DNA of 64,000 bases from Chalciporus piperatus (taxonomy: Eukaryota; Basidiomycota; Agaricomycetes; Boletales; Boletaceae): assembly GCA_038093975.1 (NCBI GenBank), contig JBBPTG010000044.1, forward strand, positions 1 to 64,000. Reading direction: 5' to 3'. Of the stretch, positions 31,057 through 42,242 are shown one piece after another. The translations under genes were made by a program, and so were the position numbers. The notes beneath the pieces were generated by a model that worked only from the letters and a program-made list of their open reading frames with translations, ran no database searches and was not told the DNA's origin. Position 1 is the stretch's first letter. Every line of letters starts with the position of its first letter.

Positions 31057-31092
31057 AAGTTGTTTCATGCTACACAGAACATTCTTTCGTAG

Positions 31093-31716
31093 TTACGGTC
31101 CAAAAGGTGCTGCCGTGATCGAGGCAACCCTCTTACAACTCGTCGGCGTGAACGATCCACCAGGAAATGTCATCGCGCCACTGACTCTGCCACGCTTCAC
31201 GCGCTATTTCCTCGTTCCCTTCGTCGCATCTCATCTCATCGCCCAGGACTTGCGCTGTGAGCTCGGCCTAGCGTACCAGTTGATGCGCAGCAGCAGCGAC
31301 ACCGGAGACGTCCTGCAGCCATACGACGAAGATGACGATAACCTCGAAGACCTCTTACGCTCAATCCGCAAGATAACTCGCAAGAAGGAAGCACCCCGTG
31401 ATCATGAGAAGACCGGAGCACGTGCCGAATATCCCTCTGAGTCGCCGACAGCTAGTTCATCCTCGCAAGGCTCCATGCCAATCTCACAGAACAGCATGAA
31501 GGCGACTCGGGCCCGACACCTGCCGCTGTCCCAGCTTCGCAATCAGCTACCACCCTACCTGCGAAGGCCAAGACAGGGAAGAACAAGTGGACCAAGGCCT
31601 ACAAAACCCCCACCGCTCCGATGCCACAAACAGCTCAAGCTTCAGATGCCAAGCCGCGCCGGAGCGCTCGCCAGAGTGGCAGTGCGAAGTCTGACACACA
31701 CCTGGGGGCATCGTGA
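31093..31716 (+). CDS. RTC4-like domain protein, C-terminal exon(s) beyond the transposon
   Basis: The acceptor TTTCGTAG ends at 31092. Its first base completes the split codon left by exon 7 (TA+T) and gives ARPGYYGPKGAAVIEATLLQ, then FTRYFLVPFVASHLIAQDL and MRSSSDTGDVLQPYDEDDDN. This is the conserved C-terminal block usually found directly after the RTC4-like domain in this family. It therefore belongs to the gene at 19856-22009. After about 31480 the natural-looking tail (HEGDSGPTPAAVPAS ... KPRRSARQSGSAKSDTH, stop 31714-31716) lies in a different frame, so a small intron or a one-base change must intervene. Staying in the first frame would extend to 31885. Confidence 0.65.
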
Positions 31717-31950
31717 TCAGTCCGCAGGTCGGACAACCACATCAGTATTCACACAATGCCGCCTTGTTACACTCTTTGCCACTGTACTACTACTACCTAG
31801 ATTTGTGATTTATTGTTATTCTCGAGCATGTACCTTAGGTTGCAATCAATGTATTTCAAGGATGACATGTTTTGATGATCAGTGACGATACCATCAATAG
31901 TCAGTCAATGAGGTCATGGAAATCTACCTCATTAGTCAATGGAAATCGGT

Positions 31951-32056
31951 GAGCAATACACGACACTCATCACTGAAAACTACCTAGCATTTTGCTACTT
32001 TCAGTGATCCGGGGAATGACTGAAATCCAGGGTGTAATCACTGATGTCCATTGCTC
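31951..32056. repeat. Small foldback (nested inverted repeats)
   Basis: GAGCAAT (31951-31957) pairs with ATTGCTC (32050-32056). Inside it, ATCACTGAAA (31969-31978) pairs with TTTCAGTGAT (31999-32008). It could be a miniature transposon scar. No gene was recognised between 31717 and 32110. Confidence 0.5.
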
Positions 32057-32111
32057 AACTGTCTGATATTCGAGCATCATTTCACTGGAGCCCAGTGACT
32101 TTTCTTCCCAC

Positions 32112-32593
32112 AGTGTCAAGGTTTGACTTATCTAGGCGGGGCCACAACAAGACCGGGCACACTCCGGTGGACGTCACCAGAACAACTTGACGAAGGATAC
32201 GAAAGAGCGCCCCCAAGCGACATTTACTCCTTCGGGTGTATCTCCCTTCAGGCAAGTCAGTCGAATACAACGTTCCGGCATATATTCATCTCGTTGCAGG
32301 TGTTCTCTGGCCAGCCACCATGGTCAGAAGTTCGAGAAGATGCTGGCGTTGTCTTGCGTCTAGCCAAGGGCCAGAACCCGCAGCGCCCAATATCACGGGC
32401 AATGGAAGACTGTCACTGGAGATTCATCGAAAACTGTTGGACATCGGTGGAGGAGCGACCAACAGCAAGGATGCTAGTCTCTTCTCTTCGGGAACTCTTG
32501 AGCTCGTGCCCGCCTACCCAACCTCTTCGTGAGATGTTTCCACCACTCTCCAATCAGATTGATCCCGTCCCCTCATCGGGCGATCTCGGTTGA
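32112..32593 (+). pseudogene. Tyrosine-kinase-like kinase C-lobe, 5'-truncated
   Basis: Residues read TYLGGATTRPGTLRWTSPEQ, DIYSFGCISLQ, then after an intron VFSGQPPWSEVREDAGVVLR and FIENCWTSVEERPTARMLVS. These are the APE motif, helix F and helices G-I of an agaricomycete TKL kinase. The N-lobe, catalytic loop and DFG motif are absent upstream. The intron at 32252-32299 has a GC donor (GCAAGT) at the same codon as the GC-AG intron of the kinase gene at 45517-50228. The C-lobe frame continues to a stop at 32591-32593. Confidence 0.75.
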
Positions 32594-35589
32594 CTACCAC
32601 AATGAATCGAAAGGTACGCTCTCCGACTTGTGCGGGTTTCGGCCATATGGATGATTGTGGTGCTGTTCAGATCAAGCGGGGCCGTAAGAAGCAGAGATAT
32701 ATTCCACTTTGCGTGTATCTTTTCCAGCTGGTGCCGATGGACTGAACCTGATATTCCAACATTTTGTGCTTCCGTCTCACTCTATACCGCGTTTCCATGT
32801 ACCACAAGTCTAACTTAATGTTGTGCTGTGCACCGAAGACGCTTGCCGCGCACCGCTACAAGGAAAGTATCTTCGAGGGACACAATGTGAATGGATCCAA
32901 TATCCAGAAGACAAGATATCGGACGATTGGGATGGATCAGAATGCCACATAAGCAACCCGGTACACGATCCAATCCAAGTTGCTTTAGCCTGCACTAGCG
33001 TGGTTCCAGAGAGCTCTCGCTCGGCGATTCAGAGCCACATATGTTGAGTTGACGTATCTTTGATGGCTACCAGTGTCAAAGCCATTGGGAATGTACCTAT
33101 GACAGAGCCTACAAACATCGAGAGCGTGTGGGGCTGTGGATGAGAACCACCTTCCTTGGACATAGTCAATCTGTGCACCTCCCCGGAGGCGAACGAATAG
33201 CAACTGGCAGCTCCTGGGACACAGTGGCTGTCAGGGGGAATGAAACGGAAGACACTCCATCTGAGTCCTTGACTTCGTCTCGGTTGCGGACGCACGCATG
33301 TCAGAGTGGATGAAAACATGGATCTCGGAGGTTTTCCGCGGCATACAATTCGGTTCGTTGGAATTGACCTGCCCTGGCAATGGAATCTCGAATAGTCTAA
33401 CACCGAGCCCAAGCATGTTGGCCATTTGACACCCACCTCACCGAGAGAACTCGAACGCCTCGACACACCTTGATCCAGCTCATATATTCCTGCATCATGG
33501 ACTAGCTCAACCAATGTCAAACCATGCGTGAACATGATTTTCGTACATGCCACGCCGCGGCGGCCTACGCCAAGGTACTGACACGCGCATCTATCCAGCA
33601 TCGCCTATCACTCCACGAACGAGGGTGTTAATCAATAGTTCTCGATATGCATTTTGTACATTTGTTCGAGGATCGTACATGGCGCGTACACGAAACATGG
33701 TGCAGATTCCATCCTGGTTGATTGCGAATATAGATGGAAATCCCGAGTGGCTAGAAATGATACAAAATTGGTCACATGGAGGATGTGCGATTTGATGTGT
33801 TTCTTTTCCGCAATGAGGAGGCACGAGTATAGCGCGTGGGCAGGAAGATTGACAGAATCAGGGTATCGAACTTGAGCGGGAAGACGTGCGTGCAGCGCAT
33901 ACGGAGGGATCTGTGCGAAGAAATGATGAGAGCGACAATAAAAATGGGCGCTTAGTTGTTATATTTCCATCAGCCTCGTGTTCGAGGGTCTGCAATGGAA
34001 CGAGAAACAAAGCTGAGTGAACTAGATTGGAGATTTACAGGTGACGGCAAGTTGGATGTCATTAGCAAGCGCGACTGCCAGACAGATGAACTTGAGGTCG
34101 GTCCTCGCTGGCTCTCTGAGACAGCCCGTTGTCGGTCTCATCACCTCCGTAATTTGCTCTCATAAAGTCACGGTACGCTAACCGATGCGTCCATAACTGT
34201 TTAGACTGGACCACGGCACATCCCCCCACCCTGAAAACAATAGAGTCTTTATCCTAAGCTGTGGTAAAGATCACAGTGTGTACACCATTATTCCAAAGAT
34301 TTTCAAGGCGAGTTTTCTTTGTTTGAGTTACTTGGACCGTTCGTGATGCATTGAATTATCTGTGGTGCTAGTAGCGACTCCAGAGAGACGGAAGAACTAG
34401 GCGAAGAGAAGCACAAGGTGCGCGACACTGCCAGTCCCATATTTGATCTAGCAAGCAAGTACGGAAGGGGACCCCTACCCTGATGGATGCAGTTCGCAAG
34501 CTAGCTCAATTGAATTGAGAAACTCGTATGGTTTCCGTTGCGCATCGCGCATCGGAGCAAGATGTAAGAATGGGGGTGAGAACTTCAACGACCCTACATA
34601 GTTGCGAAAGTCGTGTCCGCGGCTGTCCGCGGCATGCGAAAGATTCGGACTGGACGCGACCGGGTAAGGAGTAAGCTTCTTCTAGTGCACTGACAGGAAC
34701 TTTATTTCTGAGCCAGGGCAACGTTATTCTTGCTCGCGAAACACTGGCATGGCGCTGACATCCCGGAGCATCTATGCCACCGTTGCCACGAGATTGATAC
34801 CATAACGAGGGCTGGCGCGGAACAAGATACAAAGACAATGTTCTTGTTGAAAATTGCACGAGACTCATGCTTAGATACTTTGGATCTCGCACCTGCCTCA
34901 ATCTGCATTCCCCAACCTGTAAGTACTCGTTGCGAATCTCTCTTCCCATGCTAAGTACCTTACCATAGGTTCTCACCCTCCCCCTCTCGTGTTCGAGAGT
35001 TTGTGATACTTATGACGACACGATCTTACCAACTGTTGTGTCTTTCCCGCGATGAACCGGACAAAGTATCGAATTGGAAAGATTACTTACGAGTTAGTGC
35101 ACCTCAGTGCTTGAAATCCTGAGTCGCCCGTTTACCCCGTTACGAAAGCGCCACACGACGGTTGTATGTTTCATATGTTTGCAATGTCTCGGAATGATTT
35201 TCGCCAGCACTCAGTGGGCCTGAACTGATTCGCGATTCGCTTGACGTCACATTGATGGGCGGTGAGAAAGTGTGAAATGTGTCAAGCATTGACAGGATCT
35301 CCCGATTCATGACCCCGCGCGGTTGTATATTCTCAATCTCCGTAATTTCAACGCACACCAACTTGAACACGATTACGATGCTAATACCATTATGTATGGT
35401 AACAATCATATCCACCACTAGTCTTTCGTATGTATATTAGTGCACGAATGAACGTATATCGACCATCGTAACGAGTGAGCGTAGGGTGTAAGACATCCAA
35501 CTTGCGGAAGGGAGGGAGTATGTGCATAGAGCACAAATGCCACGGGTGGGGTTTAACATATAAAAACAAACCGGACGGATCAGGATGGA
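32594..35589. other. Gene-poor stretch, about 3 kb
   Basis: Only short, unconnected open frames are present on either strand, with no motif, conserved splice pattern or repeat structure that I can name. It may contain decayed mobile DNA. Confidence 0.4.
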
Positions 35590-36679
35590 TCAGTGAGCGA
35601 CGGGGGCTTTCCTAGCACGGCTAGTCAACGACGTGCACGCGTCCGTAACGATGCGAAGCGCACTGGTCGACTTGGCTGTTCGAAGGCGAGATTTCGGAGT
35701 ACTATCTCGCCCCGATTGATCTGGAGACAAGGTGTGAGCGAGGTTTTGCTTCTTCAGAAACCGTCGGGCATGTATGGTTTGAGTCGGTTGAACGGGAAAA
35801 CGAAGGCCATGCTCGCAGGGGTCGGTGTACAGAAAGTGCACCGGAAATTGTTCTGAAGCTGGCGAGGACGTCGTGACTGATTCAGAAGATGGAGAAGAAA
35901 GGTATTGCGAGTACTTTGAGGCGGCGAGTTAGTAATCCAACGTTTTGAGAAAAAATATATTTGCCGAGAGAGCTCACCGTTTCGTGGGGCAACATTATCT
36001 TTGCGACGAGAGGTCGACTGGTTTCAAACCTGTCAGGATAATCTTTGGCCGTCCATGCGGGAAAAGCTGGCTTGCTCTCATATTTGAACGAACGCGCACA
36101 GGACCGCGCGTTCTTCTTGTGCCGTGCGGGCATAGAGCCTTCTTCGTCGATCGTCGCTGCCCAGCATAGCTCAGTGAAGCACTCTATGGGGGAGAGCAGG
36201 AGTTGCTCGTCAAGGGCGTCCAACCATGACCAATCAAAGTCAGGACCGCTGAACGCGCCATCATCCGCGACGAAATCAAGACCCAGACTCGTCAGCGCCC
36301 TCCAGCCCGCAGGGACATCACATGATTGGGAGCGAGGTACGGGAAGAGGATATGCCTCACAGTCTGTGAAGGTGGGCTGTGACGGCGGAGCGCTAGAGGG
36401 CCAACAGGGTAATCCTTCGGGGGGCAAATAACCTGATACCAAAGAGTAGGTACGAGGTCTCTCAACGACCTCGCCTCCTTGGTTCAAGGAAGCGTCTAGC
36501 TTTACATTCATCAGCTGAACGTTATCCATTGTCAACAGATTTGAACCCACCGGCGCGTCTATAGTGAATTCGTCTATGCTAATGCGTGCTGATTTAGGGA
36601 AGGAAACGCGCTTTCGCGCATAAGTGGTTCCACTAGGAGTGTACCAATCTACCGAGAAGCTTGTCTTGTCGAAATCCAT
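35590..36679 (-). CDS. Hypothetical protein, one predicted intron
   Basis: From the ATG at 36679 (MDFDKTSFSVDWYTPSGTTY) a 234-codon exon runs to a GTGAGC donor at 35977. It includes KRVSFPKSARISIDEFTIDA, acidic and Pro-rich middle parts, and SCARSFKYESKPAFPAWTAK. The following intron has a CTAAC branch-point-like word and AG acceptors at 35877 or 35853. The next exon could read EQFPVHFLYTDPCEHGLRFP and end at 35590, but phases do not fit perfectly with either acceptor; the phase that fits gives a shorter tail. The family is not recognised. The long first frame and intron signals make a gene likely, but the 3' end is uncertain. Confidence 0.45.
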
Positions 36680-39024
36680 CAGTTGGAAATGCAGGAATAA
36701 AAGAGGGAAAGTTGTTCAACGGCTGGAAGGGGCAGACTAATAAAGCCTGTGGAGAGGGGAGGGGGACTTCAAACGGCAATGTGTGGATCCAGAGCTTGTC
36801 TGAAGTGCCTGGGGTTCAGAGGGGACCTGATCGAAACATGTACCGACCGCCACCGAGGCCCTCCTTAAGTAAAAAATCGTTCAGGGTAGAAAGGACCCTT
36901 GGAAACATACCTGAACCTTCAGTAAAGTAGCCAGAGGGTCTATTCGGCTCCCCGCCAATCGATGATCAGCTTCATACGAACAAAAAAGTTTAGGACGCTG
37001 CACGGATTTGCGCCGTCACTTTATCACGAGAATCGCATGCGCTTGAGCTTTTCCGAGGGCCCGAAGCCGAGCCTTCAGGACGCGAGGCTCGCGAGTGCTG
37101 GGTTCAGAATTGAAATGTCAGAGACGGAGTTGTGTACATAATAACTGTGTCATGCTCATAGCCTGCAATGGATCCGAACAAGTTTGGCAGCGTCTACACG
37201 GTGTGACGACCGCGATATCATTACGATATTTTTTTGGAATGATATAACCCCGATATCGTGAGCTTATGGCACTGACAACTTCTGCGTGATAGCACTCGGT
37301 CATCGAGTGCATATATCATACAGATATCTGTCACTGATATTGTAATGAGCTCTCCAGCAAAGCATCAGCATGATATTGTTGAAATTTTGTTCGACTACTA
37401 TCTCATACCTCGGGCGACGAGGTTACACATTTTCTCGAGCAAGGCAATTGGGACTCGGAATGAGATGTAGTAAAAGATAGTTGAATTGCATGCCAATCCA
37501 AGGTATGTACAAGGGTTCTAAGTACTGGTAGCTATCCACGGCATACCACTAGGGTCGAGAGGGACGAGGATGCGGGATTATCGGGTTTGTGGTTGCGGGA
37601 ACGGAGTGGGGGTGGTGTGGGATGCAGCTGCACATGAGCCAGGTATACGAGGAAGTGATGGAGGACGAGAGTCCAAGAGACAGCGCTGGTTGGTCATGGT
37701 CGTGGGTGGAGGCACCTGAAATGTCGAACGAAAAAAATCTGGCAGTATGGAAATGGTAAACGAATAAACATACCACGGGATCTGCTGCTTGGAAGCTCGA
37801 ATCTCTTGCAATTCCTTCAGTGTTCGTTGAGGAGTGTTGGGGCGGGATGTCGAAGTGGAACGAAGAAGAGACTTGACAAGGTATAAACAAACACGAGTAC
37901 ATACTTAGTACTTAGCTTTACTTTGTTTAGTAATTTGAGACTTAGAAAAAATCACATTTCGGCTTCGCGGTACCAATTCACGATGTCCGTTGTATGTCTG
38001 TACGATATTGATGCGATATCGACACTAGAGCTTCAGCTGAGATCTGCCCTGAGAAGGTCCTGATATTTTCGTAAATTGTCATTACGACCTATGGCAGATA
38101 TTCCGTGAATGTCCGTGGGATCTCACGAAAATATGTTTCGCACAACCCCAGTGCGCGGTCTCGGCCGTTTTACGGTGTAGTCAACTGAGTTGATCTAGCG
38201 GCTAAGCGCCAGCACTGCAAGCGTCGCTGCGACTCGAGTTCTATAGTCTTGTGAAGAGTCTCGAGGATTGGGTTGGATTAGCACATTTGGTCAAAAAGAG
38301 CTGTATATGTACCGATGGGGATATGTTGGTGCGTATGTATAGGGTTCGGATTGGGAGGGAGCACGGGTAACGTATATGCCGGAGAGATGTACAGTCCACG
38401 GAGAAGCAGGGTGAGGACAGCATCGAGAACAAGGAAAGCCCATTGTCACGATAGGGATAATGAAAGGCATAAGTATGGAGAACGGGGGTGCGGGGTACGC
38501 CGGTGGGGACACACTTCTGTACAAAACACAAGTATGTGTCAAGCAGAAAACGAATCAGATAAAAGGGAAAGAGTATATGACAGAGGGAAGAGACAAAAAC
38601 GTGAATAAAGTAAAGGGAAGTATGAACGTAATTATAGACGGTAGCGAAAGCCAAATGAATAAAGAATGTCAACCAATAGCCCAAAGGTATTTCACGTTGC
38701 TTCGAATGCGTCATGCACGAGGGTCGAATTGCAGCGATGACGAGGAAACTCCACTATACCATATCAGAGACACGGCTCGAGAGTGCTGCAAATTCGACAT
38801 CCGGGCCAGGACGATGTTCGGGAGCGACGGAAATCCGGAGCCAAACCCTCTCATTTGGTTAGACGTCTTTACAAGCTTCCGTTGTTTTGGGATTTGATCA
38901 GAAGGCAGAGAGAGAGAGAGATGGGATGATGAGAGAGCCAGTGACGACATAGTACGCAGAGAGAGATGGGGTATCAAGGGGGAATGCAGATTTCGTCCGG
39001 AGAGAAGTTCGACGCGCCAATAGG
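36680..39024. other. Gene-poor stretch, about 2.3 kb
   Basis: No supported gene. It holds clusters of GATAT words (37210-37380 and 37990-38110), including CGATATCG twice, and a GA-rich stretch (38400-38650 and 38900-38940) upstream of the 3' end of the RNA-binding protein gene. Confidence 0.45.
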
Positions 39025-41446
39025 TTAGTTTGCGCCATTGGCGCCTTCGTGGTCGGCCTCAAGGCGCATTTCCGGGACTTCGGGACCAGGTCCAGTAACA
39101 CCGTTCTCGTCACCAATGCTGTCGTCCACATCGACGACTTCCTCCTCGCCCTCTTCCGTCTCACCGACACCTGCGCCAGCACCCGCACCCGCACCCGCAC
39201 CCGCACCACTTGCTGTGCGCCTCGAAGAACCACCCTGAGGACCTGAGCGTGGCGGGTTGGCACAACGGTCTTTGCCATGGGCTATGCGGAGGTTGGCATA
39301 GTCCGGCTTATTCTTGACACCGTCGATCGCTTTGATGGCATTCGAGATGTTGGTGAAATTGACGAAGGCACAGTTCCTGGGAAAAACGTCATCAATTGTT
39401 TCGGCGGATCACAAAAAACAGCTACGCACTTCTCCTTCAAGAAGTTGACAAGTTCAATGTCGCCGAACTCCCCAAAGTCTCTCTTCAGCTTTTCCTCGTT
39501 GAACAACTCAAAGTCTTCAATGTTACCGATGTACACGTTCCGCGTCGAACCAGAATGCACTGCCAGCGCGAGCGAAGGTGGAAGGGGACCCGAGTTCTTT
39601 CCCCAACCAATCTTGAGTCGACGATTGTTCAAGGTCAAACCCTGGTAAGAAGACACCTGGAAGAACGTGAAAGCAGCCGCTGGATCGACAAAAGTGACAA
39701 ACTGCGTGTGCGCATCGCAATATCATCAGGACACAGTAGCTTTGGGACAGGGAAAATACGCACAGCAATGTGTTTGTCCTGCATGTATCGTACACTCTGC
39801 AGCACACCTCCCCTAATCGCGTTACACAAATCCTCGGTCGATGTCTCTGGATGGATGTTGCCCAGGTAGACAGTTCGGTTCAGATTCTGCATTCCAACGC
39901 CTCCAGCTGCACTCATGCCCATGCCGTCTGGCGTGAATGGGTACGGGGAGAATGGAGCACCGAACGGGTTGCCTCCCCCAAAGGGAGACACAGAACTTGG
40001 TGAGAGAGCAGATTGCGCGACGAGAGACTGCGCGGCGGCAGCCTGTGCAGCTTGAGCAGCTGCTTGCTGTGATTTAGGAATGTATGCGCATCGATCTTTA
40101 CCATAGTTGACACGTTTGCCTGCCCAGGCCGGTTCGGTAGGTAGCGTGTTGACCACCTAAAGAAAAGGCAAAATCAACATCAAGCCAACCCGGCATCACG
40201 CATGTATGCAACACTTACCTTCGTAGCAACTGAGATGCTCAAAAAGTGTACGAACCCAATGTTCTTGTCCCTCACGATCTTCACCTGATCAATTAATCCG
40301 AACCGACTCAACTCGTCCCTCAACATCTCCTCCGTCATTCCTTCATCAAGACCACCTACGTAGACGTTTCGACTGGCATTACTCTGCTGAATAGCAAGTT
40401 GCACTTGGGCAGGGACAGGGGAGGGTTTCCCCCACCCGATCTTCAGTTCCTGTCCGTGTAAAGATAGCTTCTTGATCGTAGCGTCGGCATGGAACGATGC
40501 AGCGGTTTGGGCGTCGAGGAAGGAGAGGAAAACACATGACTTTTCCGGAAGCACTCGGATAGATTCAAGAGGTCCGAAGTGTACAAGGTTAAGGAGTTCG
40601 TCGACCGAAGCCGTTGCTGGAAGGTTGCCAATATATACGGTGCGTGCAGTTCCGTTAGGAATGCCGCCGATCACGGCTGAGAGAGCGGCAGGAGAATAAG
40701 CTCCCGGTGTAGGGGGAATGTTGACGTTCAGAGAGGGAAGACGAGGTTGTTGAGCAAAGTGCTGTCGACAGAGGTAAGAGAACGTAATTAGCCCAATACA
40801 GCGCCGAAATTCCCTTGGAATGGAAGAACGCACGTGTGCAAAGTTCCCCGACTGACTTGAATATGGGAATCCACCTAACATCCCCACGCTCGGAAGACCC
40901 ATACCCAGCATTCCGTATCCAAACGCGGCGGCATTACCATAAGGGTTTCCTCCGTTTACTTGGCCCTGTTGCCCTGAGTGCTGTTGCTGTTGTCCAAATC
41001 CGACCCCTGTGTGGGGGCTCATCTGTGCGCCCATTGGCATACCCTGACCATTCAGGGCGGTATTGATACTGAGCGATGGTGTAGAATACAATGCGTTAGG
41101 CGTGAATGCAGGCGAAGAACTAGGCTGGAATGATTGGGATATGGATGCTTGGGGACCGTAGCCGTAGTTTGCGAAGACATCACGCGTGGAGGCGTTTGAG
41201 TTGGCGGACGTGGTGTGACCGTTGGACTGGGTCGCGCCGTTGAAAGAAGTGGGAGACCAACGAGCTTTTTTGGCTTCTGGGCCGCCGACGGAATCCATAG
41301 ACCTCTGACCACGGGCGAATGGAATTGAATCACCGTCAGCGATATGCGGCGGAACAGTACGAATATATAGAGCTGACCTTCATCATGTCAAGGTCAAACC
41401 CGTAAGGAGGATAGTGGGTTGCGAAGGCTGTGTGAGATTCGTCCAT
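39025..41446 (-). CDS. MRN1-like multi-RRM RNA-binding protein
   Basis: Six exons fit at 41446-41378, 41304-40834, 40761-40219, 40156-39764, 39701-39430 and 39376-39025, giving 699 residues in perfect phase. The start is [21 protein letters not shown] Gln/Gly/Ser/Asn-rich low-complexity region follows. Then come four RRM-type repeats with RNP2/RNP1-like motifs: [20 protein letters not shown] with [27 protein letters not shown] with [27 protein letters not shown] with HIAFVTF; and [20 protein letters not shown] with NCAFVNF. The phrases LKIGWGK and VNYGKDRC / IAHGKDRC between repeats are typical of yeast Mrn1 and fission yeast Cip2, cytoplasmic mRNA regulators tied to stress granules and chromatin remodelling. 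An Ala-rich spacer separates RRM2 and RRM3. The C-terminus has a Gly-Ala repeat and an acidic tail. Confidence 0.88.
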
Positions 41447-42242
41447 TGTGTGTTTGCCGAGTGAATAGGGATCCGGTGGTTGCGAGTAAGGAAATGGAGA
41501 GGGAATTGGCAACGGCGGAAAGTCGTTGATAGAAGGTTCAACGAATGATAACGAAAAAGAGAACAAGTAAAGTTAGAAGAGAATGACCTCAGAAATTAGA
41601 GGGGATATGTAGAGAGCGTGTGGTGTGTGAGAGAAGTTGATATGCGACGAGAAAGTGAACGAAGTGTAAAAAGTGCGATTTTCAGCAAACTTTTTGAGCA
41701 CTTCTCGACTTGAGACAAACGAGTGTGTGTGTTTGGGCGGAAAGGAGGGAGGGAAGAAGAAAAAACACGCACAAAAAGCAGATATGGAGGGGGAGAGAAG
41801 ACTGTGCGGTGTTATAGATAGAGGTAAAACTTTGGTAAACGTTTAAGGACAAGACCAAGATTGACGAGATCAGAGCCCACGCCCTGGAGAAAAATAAGAT
41901 CTAGTCAGCAGATGGACGAAGAAACAGAGGAAGCCGAGCGATATTGCGGGTCGACACGGACGAGTGACTCGAGCTTTGTGTCCTGGTTGACTTACGTGTA
42001 GATCAAGGGGGAGAACGGCGAGGACAACGAGGGCGACGACGGGGACGACACTCGTCAAGCACAAAAACTCGTCAAGCTGGAGAAGTGAGAATGCGAAAAA
42101 GACGAACCGAAAATTCACCAATTTGACAGATAACCCGCGGTTAATTTATCATTTAGTTCCATCACCGGCACATTTCCGCTACCCCACGCACGGACCCTGA
42201 CGTGATTATTAAAATCATCATTATTATCTACTTGGCTAACAA
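41447..42242. other. Upstream region of the RRM gene
   Basis: About 800 bp between the RRM gene start and the 3' end of the Rrn5-like gene; both are on the minus strand. It includes pyrimidine/purine-biased tracts (41630-41830) that suit a fungal promoter and 5' leader. No gene was seen. Confidence 0.4.

Noticed and set aside
33029..33601. Minus-strand 190-codon ORF
   Set aside because: It has no family motifs or intron signals, and the surrounding 3 kb shows no consistent coding pattern.
38460..38897. Plus-strand ORF of 145 codons
   Set aside because: Composition is purine-biased low complexity, with no motif, no splice support and no recognisable relatives.
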